A stretch of DNA of 64,000 nucleotides. Source: Comamonadaceae bacterium. Its GTDB lineage: Bacteria > Pseudomonadota > Gammaproteobacteria > Burkholderiales > Burkholderiaceae_C. Position 1 is the first letter of the stretch. Every line of letters begins with the position of its first letter. Below the pieces are notes generated by a model. That model was not told the DNA's origin. It did not search any database and saw only the letters and a program-made list of their open reading frames with translations. The translations under genes were made by a program, and so were the position numbers. This document shows positions 9,682 to 20,148 of this stretch, piece after piece. Location of the stretch: the NCBI GenBank assembly GCA_027488115.1, contig JAIYCG010000007.1, positions 1-64,000 on the forward strand. Reading direction: 5' to 3'.

Positions 9682-9759
9682 AATAGCCCTAACGGTTAAC
9701 TTGAGTGAAGTTTGCAAGCTCACCAGAACTAATGAGTCAAAGTCACTCTGAGTCAGACA

Positions 9760-9779
9760 GCATGGCTTTGAAGCCATGC
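9760..9779. other. Hairpin, possible weak bidirectional terminator
   Basis: GCATGGCT-TTGA-AGCCATGC between convergent genes; no strong T-tract. Confidence 0.4.
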
Positions 9780-9831
9780 ATCGCAAACCGATTCAAAATA
9801 GTATGACGACCCTGTAGGCGGTGCTTTGAAG

Positions 9832-10269
9832 TTAAGCGCCGTGCCCTTTGATGTAGGTTTCTAAAAATTTGATCTGATTACCTTGCTGTTCAATGATGTT
9901 CTTAACAAGGTCGCCTACAGAAATAACGCCTATCACTTTGTTTTTTTCAAGGACAGGCAGGTGTCGAATGTGTTTGTGAACCATGATGGCCATGCACTCT
10001 TCCACGGTGTTTGAGAGCGCCACAGTCAGTGGTTTTTTTGTCATGATGCTTGACACAGTTACATCAGCCGAATTCTTGTGTTGCAACAATACTTTGATGG
10101 CGCAGTCACCCTGAGATACGATACCTAACAACTCTTCTTCTTCGATGACCAAGACGGCTCTGACGCGGAAATCTCGCATGATTTTCAAGACATTCTCAAC
10201 AGGGTCGGTGGAACGTACAGAGTAGATGGTGTTTGATTTTTGATCTAAGACTTTTTTTACCGTTGTCAT
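9832..10269 (-). CDS. CBS domain-pair protein
   Basis: VLKIMRDFRVRAVLVIEEEELLGIVSQGD...MVHKHIRHLPVLEKNKVIGVISVGDLVK. Confidence 0.9.
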   Translation of the reverse strand: MTTVKKVLDQKSNTIYSVRSTDPVENVLKIMRDFRVRAVLVIEEEELLGIVSQGDCAIKVLLQHKNSADVTVSSIMTKKPLTVALSNTVEECMAIMVHKHIRHLPVLEKNKVIGVISVGDLVKNIIEQQGNQIKFLETYIKGHGA

Positions 10270-10430
10270 GAAAATGCACCTAAAAATAAAACTTATTTGT
10301 CTGTTGAGTCTGCTTGAACATTTGGACAGTGCTTCTAAGACATTCTCACCAATATCTTATAGCCTGCCTCGTCAATATTTCAATTTCAGTGTGAAAATGA
10401 TTTAAAGAGAGTAAACACTAACTAAGCTAT

Positions 10431-10463
10431 CTTAAGAGAAGTTTAAGAGAGGTTTAAGAGAAG
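10431..10463. repeat. Three tandem 11-bp units (yTTAAGAGArG)
   Basis: cttaagagaag-tttaagagagg-tttaagagaag, overlapping the 3' end of the gene at 10443. Confidence 0.7.
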
Positions 10464-11102
10464 TGAGCCTAAATGCACCAACGCAGCAACTAAGGCTAAA
10501 CCCAAACCCACTGCACTGCGCGGGCGAAGTACCATTTCTGCCACGACCTGGGTGGGAAAAGAAAACGTTTGCTGTACAGCAGCGTGTTTAAAGGGGTGTG
10601 CCTTGAGAAACTTTTCATTGGTTGCCAAGATCATCATGTCGCGGCGGCTTCGATATCTCATCATTCCCGCAATTGACCAGCCAGGATCGGGCGGTGCGTT
10701 CCAAGCGTCTATGTAGCCTGCTACTTTGCGTGAAGCTACGACAGGGTGCCCACCGCCCGAAATCAAGACCCCCACAAATTGTTTGACATATTCCTGCAGC
10801 AGGTCTTTAGATTGCGAAGGAGCGCCAGTCAAAGGGTGGGCCACGGGGTGAGGAAAAAGCTTGACCAGGTTGCACATGACAAACTCTTTGCCGTCGTCAG
10901 TCTCTAGAAATTCGCGCAGTACGGCCCTGTCTGTGTGATGTGGTCCAGGCAAACCTGCGGTGATGTTCATGAACTGCTCTATCTCATCTGGTCTCAGAGG
11001 GCCGCGCCAATTGTCGTACCAGGCACGAAACAGGATATACGCCAAAAGGGCAGCAGGCCAAGCCCACCAATAGCCCAAGGAGTGAGATGCGGTCATAAAC
11101 AA
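10443..11102 (-). CDS. Hypothetical protein with N- and C-terminal TM segments
   Basis: 219-aa ORF: SLGYWWAWPAALLAYILFRAWYDNWRGPLRPDEIEQFM...; family not recognised with certainty. Confidence 0.6.
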   Translation of the reverse strand: MFMTASHSLGYWWAWPAALLAYILFRAWYDNWRGPLRPDEIEQFMNITAGLPGPHHTDRAVLREFLETDDGKEFVMCNLVKLFPHPVAHPLTGAPSQSKDLLQEYVKQFVGVLISGGGHPVVASRKVAGYIDAWNAPPDPGWSIAGMMRYRSRRDMMILATNEKFLKAHPFKHAAVQQTFSFPTQVVAEMVLRPRSAVGLGLALVAALVHLGSLLLNLS

Positions 11103-11212
11103 TGCTTCTTGTTTGGAAATGGGTCAGACAAAGATCAAACACATTCGTGTTCAGTTGAGTGGCACTTTCACAACTTGAAGTAATATTGTCAAGTACCAGG
11201 GAGATAGACAGC

Positions 11213-11416
11213 ATGCCAATTTACATGAAATGCCTGTTGATATGTGCTGGGGTTGCTCTAAGTTTGTTGTCCGGGTGTGGGGTCATAAGTAACCAATCTG
11301 TTTACGAGGGAATTCGTGGCAACGACAAAGCCAAGACAACAGGTACAACTCAAAAGCCCAACGCAATGCCTAATTACGACTCCTATGAAAAAGAACGCGA
11401 AGTTTTGAAAAAATAA
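11213..11416 (+). CDS. Small putative lipoprotein
   Basis: MPIYMKCLLICAGVALSLLSGCGVISNQSVYEGIRG, lipobox LSGC. Confidence 0.65.
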   Translation: MPIYMKCLLICAGVALSLLSGCGVISNQSVYEGIRGNDKAKTTGTTQKPNAMPNYDSYEKEREVLKK

Positions 11417-11421
11417 TCAAC

Positions 11422-13332
11422 ATGAATTCTGTTTTTTTAAATATCAAAAATTTTTATTCCCTGATCCATCGCGGCATACTCAAAGTCTCCGATTGCATGA
11501 TCGCTGGCTTTCGCGTGGCGCTTGTATTGGGTGTTGTTCTGTATGCAGCAGGTATAGGCTGGTTTGTTTTTTATGCAGACAAAGTGAGCCTAGACGATCA
11601 CACTGTTTTGGTCATGGATCTAAAAGGCGCGTTGGTTGAAGAGTCACCTGGCGGTTTGAAGGACAAGTTCATTGGTGAACTACAGGGCAATGCCACAGAG
11701 ACAGTCCGTTTGCGCGACCTGGTCATGACTTTGGAGTTGGCTGCCAAAGACAAACACATTGACAAAGTTCTTTTGAAACTTGACGACTTTCAAGGCGGAG
11801 GTTTGGTTTCTTTGCGCGAAGCCGCCAGTGCCATTGAAAAATTCAAAGTCTCTGGCAAGCAAGTGCTTGCTTGGTCTAGCTTTTATGACCAACGACAATA
11901 TTATTTGGCAGCGCATGCCAGCCGGGTCTTGTCGCATCCCATGGGTGGTGTGCTTATTGAGGGCTTAGGTAAAAATCGCAACTACTACAAAGATGCCTTA
12001 GACAAGCTGGGTATCAAGGCCAATTTAATTCGTGTAGGACAGTTCAAGTCTGCAGGTGAACCCTTCGTATTAAATGCGCCATCACAGCAAGCCTTGAAAG
12101 CGGAGGCGCATGTTTATGATGCTTTATGGGCTTTGTACACGGGAGGCGTCGAGAAGGCCCGCAACTTACAAGCCGGCAGCATTGATCAAAACATGGGCAA
12201 GCTACCCGATGCGTTGATTGAAGTCAAAGGCAACCCTGCCCAATTGGCCATGGATTGGAAGTGGCTCGATGGACTACAGACTTTTGAGTCCTTGCGTGAG
12301 TCGCTCATCAAAGAAGTGGGCAAAGACGAAGACATTCAATCTTTCCGTCAGGTGGATTGGAAAGATTACCTCGCCTCTGAAGCCAAAAAGGTGAAGGGCG
12401 ATCACATTGCGGTTGTGGTGGCTGAAGGGGAAATCAGTGATGGCCGCGCACCTGCTGGGAAAATTGGCGGCATCTCAACATCCGAGCGCATTCGAAAAGC
12501 AGCTGAAGACAAAGAAGTCAAAGCCATTGTGCTCAGAGTTAACTCGCCTGGCGGCAGTGTTTTGGGCTCTGAACTTGTTCGCGAACAGTTGCAAATTGCC
12601 AAAGACAAAGGCAAGCCTGTTGTGGTTTCAATGGGTAATTTAGCGGCATCGGGTGGCTATTGGATTTCAATGGCGTCCGATGTCATCATCGCCGATCCAG
12701 CCTCCATCACGGGATCAATTGGTGTGTTTGCCATGTTGCCCACGGGTGAAGGCTTGATGAGCAAAATTGGCGTGAACACGGGAGGATACCAAACCAGCTG
12801 GCTTGCGGGTGCTTACGATCCTAGACGGGCACTAGATCCCCGTATGCAATCATTGGTTCAGTCGAGCATTGAACACATCTATGCCGATTTCATTGGCAAG
12901 GTGTCTGATTCTCGCAAACTAGAACTGGCCAAGGTCGATGTCTTGGCGCAAGGCAGAATTTGGACGGGTGCGCAAGCCGCAGACCACAAACTGATCGACC
13001 GCCTTGGTAGTTTTTCTGATGCTGTCGAAGAAGCCAGAGCTAGAGTGTCAAAACTCGATGGGGCCAGCAGCAGCAAAGAACTCCCGATAAAGTATGTGGG
13101 TCGCAAAATTTCTTCCATCGAAAAATTTGTCCAAAAGTTCTTAGGCCAAATAGGATGGCAAGAGGAAGAAACCAATGCCATACCTGATTGGCGTGTGATG
13201 TCTGCTCTTTCTGGGCCCGATGCACTGCTGCTGAATCACTTGGGTCATGACCTTGCTTGGTTGCAAACGGTCATTGAGAAAAAACAAGCCTTTGGTGCCG
13301 CCGCGCATTGTTTATGCAATGTTTCGCCCTGA
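11422..13332 (+). CDS. sppA: Signal peptide peptidase SppA, 67K type
   Basis: LRVNSPGGSVLGSELVREQL...VVSMGNLAASGGYWISMASDVIIADPASITGSIGVF; duplicated SppA fold. Confidence 0.93.
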   Translation: MNSVFLNIKNFYSLIHRGILKVSDCMIAGFRVALVLGVVLYAAGIGWFVFYADKVSLDDHTVLVMDLKGALVEESPGGLKDKFIGELQGNATETVRLRDLVMTLELAAKDKHIDKVLLKLDDFQGGGLVSLREAASAIEKFKVSGKQVLAWSSFYDQRQYYLAAHASRVLSHPMGGVLIEGLGKNRNYYKDALDKLGIKANLIRVGQFKSAGEPFVLNAPSQQALKAEAHVYDALWALYTGGVEKARNLQAGSIDQNMGKLPDALIEVKGNPAQLAMDWKWLDGLQTFESLRESLIKEVGKDEDIQSFRQVDWKDYLASEAKKVKGDHIAVVVAEGEISDGRAPAGKIGGISTSERIRKAAEDKEVKAIVLRVNSPGGSVLGSELVREQLQIAKDKGKPVVVSMGNLAASGGYWISMASDVIIADPASITGSIGVFAMLPTGEGLMSKIGVNTGGYQTSWLAGAYDPRRALDPRMQSLVQSSIEHIYADFIGKVSDSRKLELAKVDVLAQGRIWTGAQAADHKLIDRLGSFSDAVEEARARVSKLDGASSSKELPIKYVGRKISSIEKFVQKFLGQIGWQEEETNAIPDWRVMSALSGPDALLLNHLGHDLAWLQTVIEKKQAFGAAAHCLCNVSP

Positions 13333-13366
13333 CAAGTCAGACAACTCGATTTTCGAATTTTAAAAC

Positions 13367-16300
13367 TTACTTTTGCAAATGTTGAGCTAACAACAATGCC
13401 ACATGGACAGCACTACGCTCTGTACCATCCATAATTTGATGTCGACAACTGGTGCCATCGGCTACCACGCAGGCATCTTCGCGGTTTCTAACGCTGGGCA
13501 ACAAGTTGGCCTCGGCCATTTGCTTTGAAACTTCCAAATGCGATGCTTCATAGCCAAATGAGCCGGCCATGCCGCAACAACTGCTTTCAATCAAGTCCAC
13601 TTTGACTTCTGGTATGAGTTGAATCACTTGAGTCACAGATGGCATTAAACCGAAAGCCTTCTGGTGGCAGTGACCATGGACCAAAATAGGTTTTTGAGCT
13701 GGCAACAATTTGGTTTTGAGCGAGGCAAGTTGACCGGCTTTGTTTTCATTTGCCAAAAACTCCTCAAACAACACGGCTTGCGTCGAAACAGTCTCAGCCA
13801 TTTCTCCCAAGCCCATCACCAATGACTCATCTCGCAGCGTTAAAAGGCAAGATGGCTCCAAGCCCACAATGGCGATGCCTTTTTGTGCGAAGGGTAACAA
13901 GGCTTCCAACAATGCTTTGGCATGTTCTTTGGCTTTGTCGACTTGTCCGCTCGCCAAGTAGGTCCGTCCACAGCAAAGGTGCTGGCCAGGTGTGTTTTGC
14001 TGGGTGCGACTGGCTATGTGAACTTGATAGCCCGCCGCTGATAAAACATCGAAGGCGGCCCATGCATTTTCAGACTCAAAGTAGCCATTGAAAGTATCGA
14101 CAAACAAAACCACAGGCTTGCTAGCCGTTAAAACCTCTTGTGCCGAAACACCTGCACGCGGGCTGTTGAAAAAATGCTCTTTTTTCCATTCAGGCCAAGA
14201 ACGCTCTGCAGACAGGCCCGTCAGAGATTCAGCCAAGCGTGCCAACATAGGCGATTGGTTGCGAAGGTTCATAAGGCCTGACCATTGCGATGCAATGTGC
14301 GCATAGCGTGGCAAGTTAGCGATGAGCTTGTCCTTCAATGACAGACCATGCTTTTCGTTGTAGTGGTGCTGAACTTCAATTTTCATGCGCGCCATGTCTA
14401 CGCCGGTAGGGCAATCGCGCTTGCATCCTTTGCAACCCACACACAAGTCCAATGCCTCCTTGACTTCTGAGCTTTCTAGGCCGCCTTGCAATTGGCCACT
14501 CAATGCCAATCGAAGGGTATTGGCCCTGCCGCGGGTCGCATGGACTTCATCTCGAGTGACTCTGAAACTGTGACACATGGTGCCTGCATCAAATTTTCTG
14601 CAGGTGCCATTGTTGTTGCACATTTCAACGGCTTTGGCCAAGCCTTGAGCCGGGTCTTGGCCTGTGCCGGGCAGCGTGGTTTGTTCGGTGGCAGCGTCGT
14701 TGTGAACGTTCCATGCGCTCCAATCCAATGCGGTTTGAATGGGAATGACTTTGTAATTGTTGCCAAAGCGCATGAGCGATGTGTCGTCCATTTTGGGGGG
14801 ATCGATCATGCGATTGGGGCTGAGCAAGTTCAGAGGGTCCAGTTCATGTTTGATTTGGACGAAGGCTTGATGGATGCTTGGTCCAAACTGCCACTCAATC
14901 CATTCGCCTCGGCACAGACCGTCGCCATGTTCGCCGCTGTAGGCCCCTTTGAACTTCCTGACAAGTGCACTGGCCTCTTCGGCAATGGCGCGCATTTTGA
15001 CAGGGCCATCACGGCGCATGTCCAAAATAGGCCTGACGTGCAATGTGCCTACAGAGGCGTGGGCATACCAAGTGCCTTTGGTGCCGTGCTTTTGAAAGAC
15101 TTGTGTGAGGGCATCGGTGTACTCAGCCAAGTGCTCCAAGGGCACGGCACAGTCTTCAATGAAACTCACAGGTTTACCATCACCCTTCAAACTCATCATG
15201 ATGTTGAGGCCTGCCTTGCGAACTTCCCACAGATTCTTTTGCGGCGCATCGTCAACCATTTCCACCACGCTGTTGGGCAAGCCCAAGTCGCCCATGAGTG
15301 CCACCAACTGCTTCAACTGAACTTTCAGTTTGTCTTTGTCGGAGCCTGCAAATTCGACCAACAAAATGGCCTCGGGTTCGCCAATGATGGCGGTGCGAAT
15401 GGTGGGTGCAAAGGCTGGAATTTTCAATGACAAGTCAATCATGGTTCGATCGACCAACTCCACAGCAGTCAGGGTGCCATTGCCCAGCTTCACAATGTGT
15501 TGCGCTGAATCCATGGCTTTGTGAAAGCTGTTGAAGTTCACCACGCCCAAGACCTTGGACGTAGGAAGTTCACTGAGCTTCAAGGTCAGCGACTGGGTCA
15601 TGGCCAGCGTGCCTTCGCTGCCCACCAACAAGTGCGCCAAGTTCACTTGGCCATCAGCGGTGTAGGGTCTGAGATTTTGGTTGTCAAAAATGTCCAGGTT
15701 GTAGCCGGCCACGCGCCTTAAAACTTTGGGCCAATGGGTTTGAAGTTCAGCTTGATGTTGCACCGCCAGGTGCTTCACAAACTCGCCTATTTGCTTGGCT
15801 CGGCCGGAGCTGTTTTCAAACAGTGAAAAATCAAGCAATTCACCGTTGCTGAGCCAAGCTTTGGCGCCCAACACGTTGTGCACCATGTTGCCGTAGGCAA
15901 TTGAGCGGCTGCCGCAAGAGTTGTTGCCCGCCATGCCGCCCAAAGTGGCTTGCGCACTGGTTGAAACGTCTACCGGAAACCAGACACCCTGTTTTTTCAG
16001 AGAAGCATTCAGGGTGTCTAACACCATGCCCGGCTGCACTTCCACTGTGCCTGCCTGAAGGTCTAGGTTGAGAATATTTCGAACATATTTGCTGTGATCG
16101 ATGACCAAGCCCACGCCGGTGGTTTGTCCGCATTGGCTGGTACCACCGCCTCTTGGCACGATGGGAACCTTGAGATCGCGGCAAATGGCCATGGCGGTGG
16201 CCACCTCTTCGGGGTGCTTGGGTACAAACACGCCCAGAGGTGTGACTTGGTAAATGGAAGCATCTGTGGCGTACCGGCCCCGGTCGGCAGCAGAAAACAG

Positions 16301-16441
16301 CACCTCGCCTTGAGTTTCGGTTTTTAAGCGCTTGGCCAATAGACCTGCCACCTCGTTGCTGGCCGCAGCGACTTGCTCGTAAGTTTTTAAAGCTGATTCA
16401 GGCGCAGAGGCTGTAGAAGTGTTCATGGAGGACTGATTCAA
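13367..16441 (-). CDS. FAD-linked oxidase / Fe-S cluster fusion (D-lactate or D-2-hydroxyglutarate dehydrogenase type, YdiJ-like)
   Basis: VPRGGGTSQCGQTTGVGLVID FAD_binding_4; CVGCKGCKRDCPTGVDMARMK Fe-S; CCG-type C-terminal domain (HCHQKA...ESSCCGMAGSFGYE). Confidence 0.9.
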   Translation of the reverse strand: MNQSSMNTSTASAPESALKTYEQVAAASNEVAGLLAKRLKTETQGEVLFSAADRGRYATDASIYQVTPLGVFVPKHPEEVATAMAICRDLKVPIVPRGGGTSQCGQTTGVGLVIDHSKYVRNILNLDLQAGTVEVQPGMVLDTLNASLKKQGVWFPVDVSTSAQATLGGMAGNNSCGSRSIAYGNMVHNVLGAKAWLSNGELLDFSLFENSSGRAKQIGEFVKHLAVQHQAELQTHWPKVLRRVAGYNLDIFDNQNLRPYTADGQVNLAHLLVGSEGTLAMTQSLTLKLSELPTSKVLGVVNFNSFHKAMDSAQHIVKLGNGTLTAVELVDRTMIDLSLKIPAFAPTIRTAIIGEPEAILLVEFAGSDKDKLKVQLKQLVALMGDLGLPNSVVEMVDDAPQKNLWEVRKAGLNIMMSLKGDGKPVSFIEDCAVPLEHLAEYTDALTQVFQKHGTKGTWYAHASVGTLHVRPILDMRRDGPVKMRAIAEEASALVRKFKGAYSGEHGDGLCRGEWIEWQFGPSIHQAFVQIKHELDPLNLLSPNRMIDPPKMDDTSLMRFGNNYKVIPIQTALDWSAWNVHNDAATEQTTLPGTGQDPAQGLAKAVEMCNNNGTCRKFDAGTMCHSFRVTRDEVHATRGRANTLRLALSGQLQGGLESSEVKEALDLCVGCKGCKRDCPTGVDMARMKIEVQHHYNEKHGLSLKDKLIANLPRYAHIASQWSGLMNLRNQSPMLARLAESLTGLSAERSWPEWKKEHFFNSPRAGVSAQEVLTASKPVVLFVDTFNGYFESENAWAAFDVLSAAGYQVHIASRTQQNTPGQHLCCGRTYLASGQVDKAKEHAKALLEALLPFAQKGIAIVGLEPSCLLTLRDESLVMGLGEMAETVSTQAVLFEEFLANENKAGQLASLKTKLLPAQKPILVHGHCHQKAFGLMPSVTQVIQLIPEVKVDLIESSCCGMAGSFGYEASHLEVSKQMAEANLLPSVRNREDACVVADGTSCRHQIMDGTERSAVHVALLLAQHLQK

Positions 16442-16530
16442 CGAATGCTAGGGGTTTTTCCACATCAGGGAAATCTGAATTCCCGCTATTCTGTCGTTAA
16501 ATTCAAATTAATTCTGAGGAATGCTTTTAA

Positions 16531-17760
16531 ATGCTTCAGCTTGACTTTCATCCCACCGGCCGCCACTTCTTGCAAATCCCGGGCCCATCACCCGTTCCAG
16601 ACCGAATTTTGCGGGCCATGAGCCTGCCCACCATTGACCACAGGGGCCCCGAATTTGGCGCATTGGGCTTGAAACTGATGGCCAATATGAAGGCCATTTT
16701 CAAGACCCAACACCCCGTCATGATTTACCCAGCCTCTGGCACGGGAGCATGGGAGGCTGCGTTGGTCAACACCTTGAGCGCAGGCGACCATGTGCTCATG
16801 TACGAAACCGGACACTTTGCCTCTTTGTGGTTCAAGTTGGCAGCCCGCTTAGGCATCAAAGCCGAGTTATTGGGCTTGCCGGGGGCCGAGGGTTGGCGCC
16901 AGGGCGTTGATGCCAACAAAATTGAAGAGCGTCTTAGGCAAGACCCATCGCACAGCATCAAGGCCGTGTGCGTCGTGCACAACGAAACCTCGACGGGCGT
17001 GACCAGCAACATCGCAGCTGTGCGCCGTGCCATTGACAATGCCAAACATCCTGCGCTGCTCATGGTTGATACCATTTCAGGTTTGGCATCAGCCGACTAC
17101 AGACATGACGAGTGGGGCGTTGATGTGACTGTGAGTGGCTCGCAAAAGGGCTTGATGTTGCCCCCCGGCATGAGCTTCAACGCGTTGTCGCCCAAGGCCA
17201 TTGAGGCTAGCAAAAAATCGACCATGCCCAAATCATTTTGGGCATGGGATGAGATGCTGGAAATCAACAAATCGGGCTACTACCCTTACACCCCCAATAC
17301 CAATTTGATGTATGGCTTGAGTGAAGCTTGCGACATGATTTTGGGGCAGGGCCTGGATGTGGTTTTCAAGCGCCATGTACGCTGGGGCGAGGGCGTTCGC
17401 GCAGGCGTTCGTGCATGGGGCTTGCCCATTCAATGTGCTGATGAGGCTTTGTATTCGCCCATCTTGACAGGGGTGATGACACCCGAGGGTGTTGATGCAG
17501 ACGCGGTTCGCAAAATCATTTATGAAAGATTCGATTGCTCCTTGGGAACCGGTCTGGGCAAAGTCAAAGGCAAGATGTTCCGCATCGGGCACCTGGGCGA
17601 TTGCAATGACCTGACCCTGATAGCCGCGCTGTCTGCTTGTGAAATGGGATTGAAGTTAAGCGGAGTTCAACTGAACGGCTCGGGTGTTCAAGCCGCCATG
17701 GATTATTTTTCAGCCAACCCTGTTCCAGCCCTCATTCAAAATGGAAGGACCGCCTCATGA
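16531..17760 (+). CDS. Class V aminotransferase (alanine/serine-glyoxylate aminotransferase family)
   Basis: IPGPSPVPDRILRAMSLPTIDHRGPEF...YPASGTGAWEAALVN...SGSQKGLMLPPG (PLP Lys). Confidence 0.9.
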   Translation: MLQLDFHPTGRHFLQIPGPSPVPDRILRAMSLPTIDHRGPEFGALGLKLMANMKAIFKTQHPVMIYPASGTGAWEAALVNTLSAGDHVLMYETGHFASLWFKLAARLGIKAELLGLPGAEGWRQGVDANKIEERLRQDPSHSIKAVCVVHNETSTGVTSNIAAVRRAIDNAKHPALLMVDTISGLASADYRHDEWGVDVTVSGSQKGLMLPPGMSFNALSPKAIEASKKSTMPKSFWAWDEMLEINKSGYYPYTPNTNLMYGLSEACDMILGQGLDVVFKRHVRWGEGVRAGVRAWGLPIQCADEALYSPILTGVMTPEGVDADAVRKIIYERFDCSLGTGLGKVKGKMFRIGHLGDCNDLTLIAALSACEMGLKLSGVQLNGSGVQAAMDYFSANPVPALIQNGRTAS

Positions 17761-18734
17761 AACGCAGAACCCTCCTCCAAGCCACGGCCGCAACTGCCAC
17801 AGTGTTGGCTGCGCCCATGATCAAGGCCCAAAGTTTGCCATCGGGTCCCATTCGAATTTTGGTGGGGTTCCCGCCAGGAGGCGGTACCGATGCATTGGCC
17901 CGTGTGTTGGCGCAAAAACTTCAAGCCATGTGGAACATCACCATCGTGATTGACAACAAGGCGGGAGCGGCAGGCGTGATTGCGGCAGACTTTGTGGCCA
18001 AGCAGCCCGCAGATGGCAACACCTTGCTCATGGCGCACATCAACAGCCACGCCTTGGCGGTCAGTTTGCAGCCCAAGCTGGGCTACAACGTTGAGCGCGA
18101 TTTTTCGCCCATTGGTTTGGTGGGCGTGACACCCAACTTGCTCATTTGCAATGAATCGCAGCCTGCTAAAACTGTGAAAGATTTGGTGGCCTTGTGCAAA
18201 CAAAATCCTGGTCGCATCAGCTTTGCTTCAGCAGGCGGTGGCTCGGCTCAACATTTGGCTTTGGAAATGTTCAAGTTGCGTGCGGGCATAGATGCCTTGC
18301 ATGTACCCTACAAAGGTTCTGGCCCCGCGCTCACTGATTTAATTGGTGGCCAAGTTCAATATTGTTTTGAAACCATGACCTCTGCCACGCCGCATGTCAA
18401 AAGTGGCAAGGCTATTGCGCTAGCGCAGACCCGCACCAAACGTGCCAAAGGCCACCCCAATGTGCCCACCATGGACGAGCAAGGTTTTTCGGGATTTGAC
18501 GCCACCACTTGGTACGGTTTGGTCGGCCCTGGCCGCATGAATCCCTCTATGGTCAAACGCATCAACGAAGACATGAACAAAGTCATGGCCATGCCCGATG
18601 TGATTGAAAAATTTGAACAATACGGTGCAGAAGATGGCGGTGGGTCGCCAGAGCGCTTTGCCGAATTCATTCGCAATGAAACTCAGAAGTGGGCCAAGGT
18701 TGTGAAAGAAGCCAAGGTACAAGCTGATGCTTAA
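17757..18734 (+). CDS. Bug/TctC family tripartite tricarboxylate transporter substrate-binding protein
   Basis: Signal peptide; IRILVGFPPGGGTDALARVLAQKL...NKAGAAGVIAADFVAKQPADGNTLL. Confidence 0.92.
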   Translation: MKRRTLLQATAATATVLAAPMIKAQSLPSGPIRILVGFPPGGGTDALARVLAQKLQAMWNITIVIDNKAGAAGVIAADFVAKQPADGNTLLMAHINSHALAVSLQPKLGYNVERDFSPIGLVGVTPNLLICNESQPAKTVKDLVALCKQNPGRISFASAGGGSAQHLALEMFKLRAGIDALHVPYKGSGPALTDLIGGQVQYCFETMTSATPHVKSGKAIALAQTRTKRAKGHPNVPTMDEQGFSGFDATTWYGLVGPGRMNPSMVKRINEDMNKVMAMPDVIEKFEQYGAEDGGGSPERFAEFIRNETQKWAKVVKEAKVQADA

Positions 18735-18737
18735 GAC

Positions 18738-20147
18738 ATGATGCCAAAGGTGCTTCGAATGGGTGCTGGCGCAGGCTATGCCGGTGACCGCATTCCGCCA
18801 GCTTTGGCTTTGGCTGAAAAAGGGCAACTCGATTATTTGGTTTTTGAATGCTTGGCCGAGCGAACCATTGCATTGGCACAGTTAGAAAAAACACAAAACC
18901 CACAGCGAGGTTTCGATCCCTTGCTCGGCGCTCGCATGAGAGCCGTATTGCCTGCTTGCATGGCCAACGGGACTCGCATCATCACCAACATGGGTGCGGC
19001 CAATCCATTGCAGGCAGGGCGAGAAGTGCTGGCGGTTGCCAAAGAGTTGGGCTTCTATCAAGTCAAGGTGGCGGTGGTGTTGGGGGATGATGTGCTTGAA
19101 ATACTGCAAGCGGCATATCTTTCTGAGCCCTTGATGGACAGCTCACAGCTTGTTGCCGATATTCAGCACTTGCTGGTATCTGCCAATGCGTATCTTGGCG
19201 CTGAGGCCCTTTTGCCAGCTTTGCAAACCGATGCCCATGTGATCATCAGCGGCCGTGTGGCCGATCCTGCTTTGTTCTTAGCGCCGCTCATGCACCATTT
19301 CAAATGGCGCGCCGACGATTGGCCGCTGTTGGGCAAAGGGGTGATGGTGGGGCATTTGTTGGAATGCGCTGCTCAAATTACGGGGGGCTATTTTGCCGAT
19401 CCTGGCTACAAAGATGTGCCCAACTTGGCGCACTTGGGCTACCCGCTGGCGGAGGTGAGCGACAACGGTGAGGTGATCATTACCAAACTTGAAGATGCAG
19501 GCGGATGTGTCACGGTGCAAACTTGCACGGAACAATTGCTTTATGAAATAGAAGACCCAACGCGATATCTTCAACCTGATGTGGTGGCCGATTTTTCGCA
19601 AGTTCAATTGGTGCAAGTGGGTGCAGACCGAGTACAAGCTGTGGGTGCCAGTGGCACCACTCGTCCTGATACGCTCAAAGTAACTTTGGGATACCGCGAT
19701 GGGTTCGTGGGGGAAGGCCAAATGTCTTACGCCGGGCCAGGCGCTCAGGCCAGAGGGCAGTTGGCCCTTGACCTTGTGAAAGCCAGATTGGCCGAAGCGG
19801 GGTATGGCCATTTTGAAGCGCGCTACGACCTCATTGGTGTGAACGCCATTTTGGGTGACAGTTTTCCAACAAAAAAGTCTGCACATGAATCAGCTCATGA
19901 ACTTGCTCATGAAATCGTTTATGAACCCTCAGAAGTAAGAGCCAGAATTGCAGTTCGTGTGAATACACAGGCAGAGGCCCAACATGTGGCCAATGAGGTG
20001 GAGGCTTTGTACACCAACGGGCCCGCTTCGGGTGGGGGTGCCAGCAAATCGGTTCGTGAAGTGATTGCAGCTGCATCGATGCTCATGCCAAGAGGCGCCA
20101 TTCAAGCTCATACCATTTTGTTCGATGCATCCCGGGAGATTGACTGA
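18738..20147 (+). CDS. Acyclic terpene utilization AtuA family (DUF1446) protein
   Basis: RMGAGAGYAGDRIPPALALAEKGQLDYLVFECLAERT...GRVADPALFLAPLMHHF. Confidence 0.85.
   Translation: MMPKVLRMGAGAGYAGDRIPPALALAEKGQLDYLVFECLAERTIALAQLEKTQNPQRGFDPLLGARMRAVLPACMANGTRIITNMGAANPLQAGREVLAVAKELGFYQVKVAVVLGDDVLEILQAAYLSEPLMDSSQLVADIQHLLVSANAYLGAEALLPALQTDAHVIISGRVADPALFLAPLMHHFKWRADDWPLLGKGVMVGHLLECAAQITGGYFADPGYKDVPNLAHLGYPLAEVSDNGEVIITKLEDAGGCVTVQTCTEQLLYEIEDPTRYLQPDVVADFSQVQLVQVGADRVQAVGASGTTRPDTLKVTLGYRDGFVGEGQMSYAGPGAQARGQLALDLVKARLAEAGYGHFEARYDLIGVNAILGDSFPTKKSAHESAHELAHEIVYEPSEVRARIAVRVNTQAEAQHVANEVEALYTNGPASGGGASKSVREVIAAASMLMPRGAIQAHTILFDASREID
19881..19928. repeat. In-frame 12-bp tandem repeat, 4 units
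   Basis: GCACATGAATCA/GCTCATGAACTT/GCTCATGAAATC/GTTTATGAACCC encoding AHES-AHEL-AHEI-VYEP. Confidence 0.85.
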
Positions 20148-20148
20148 G

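Noticed and set aside
14486-15430. 314-aa plus-strand ORF
   Set aside because: Antisense shadow of the FAD/Fe-S oxidase gene, which has clear domain motifs.
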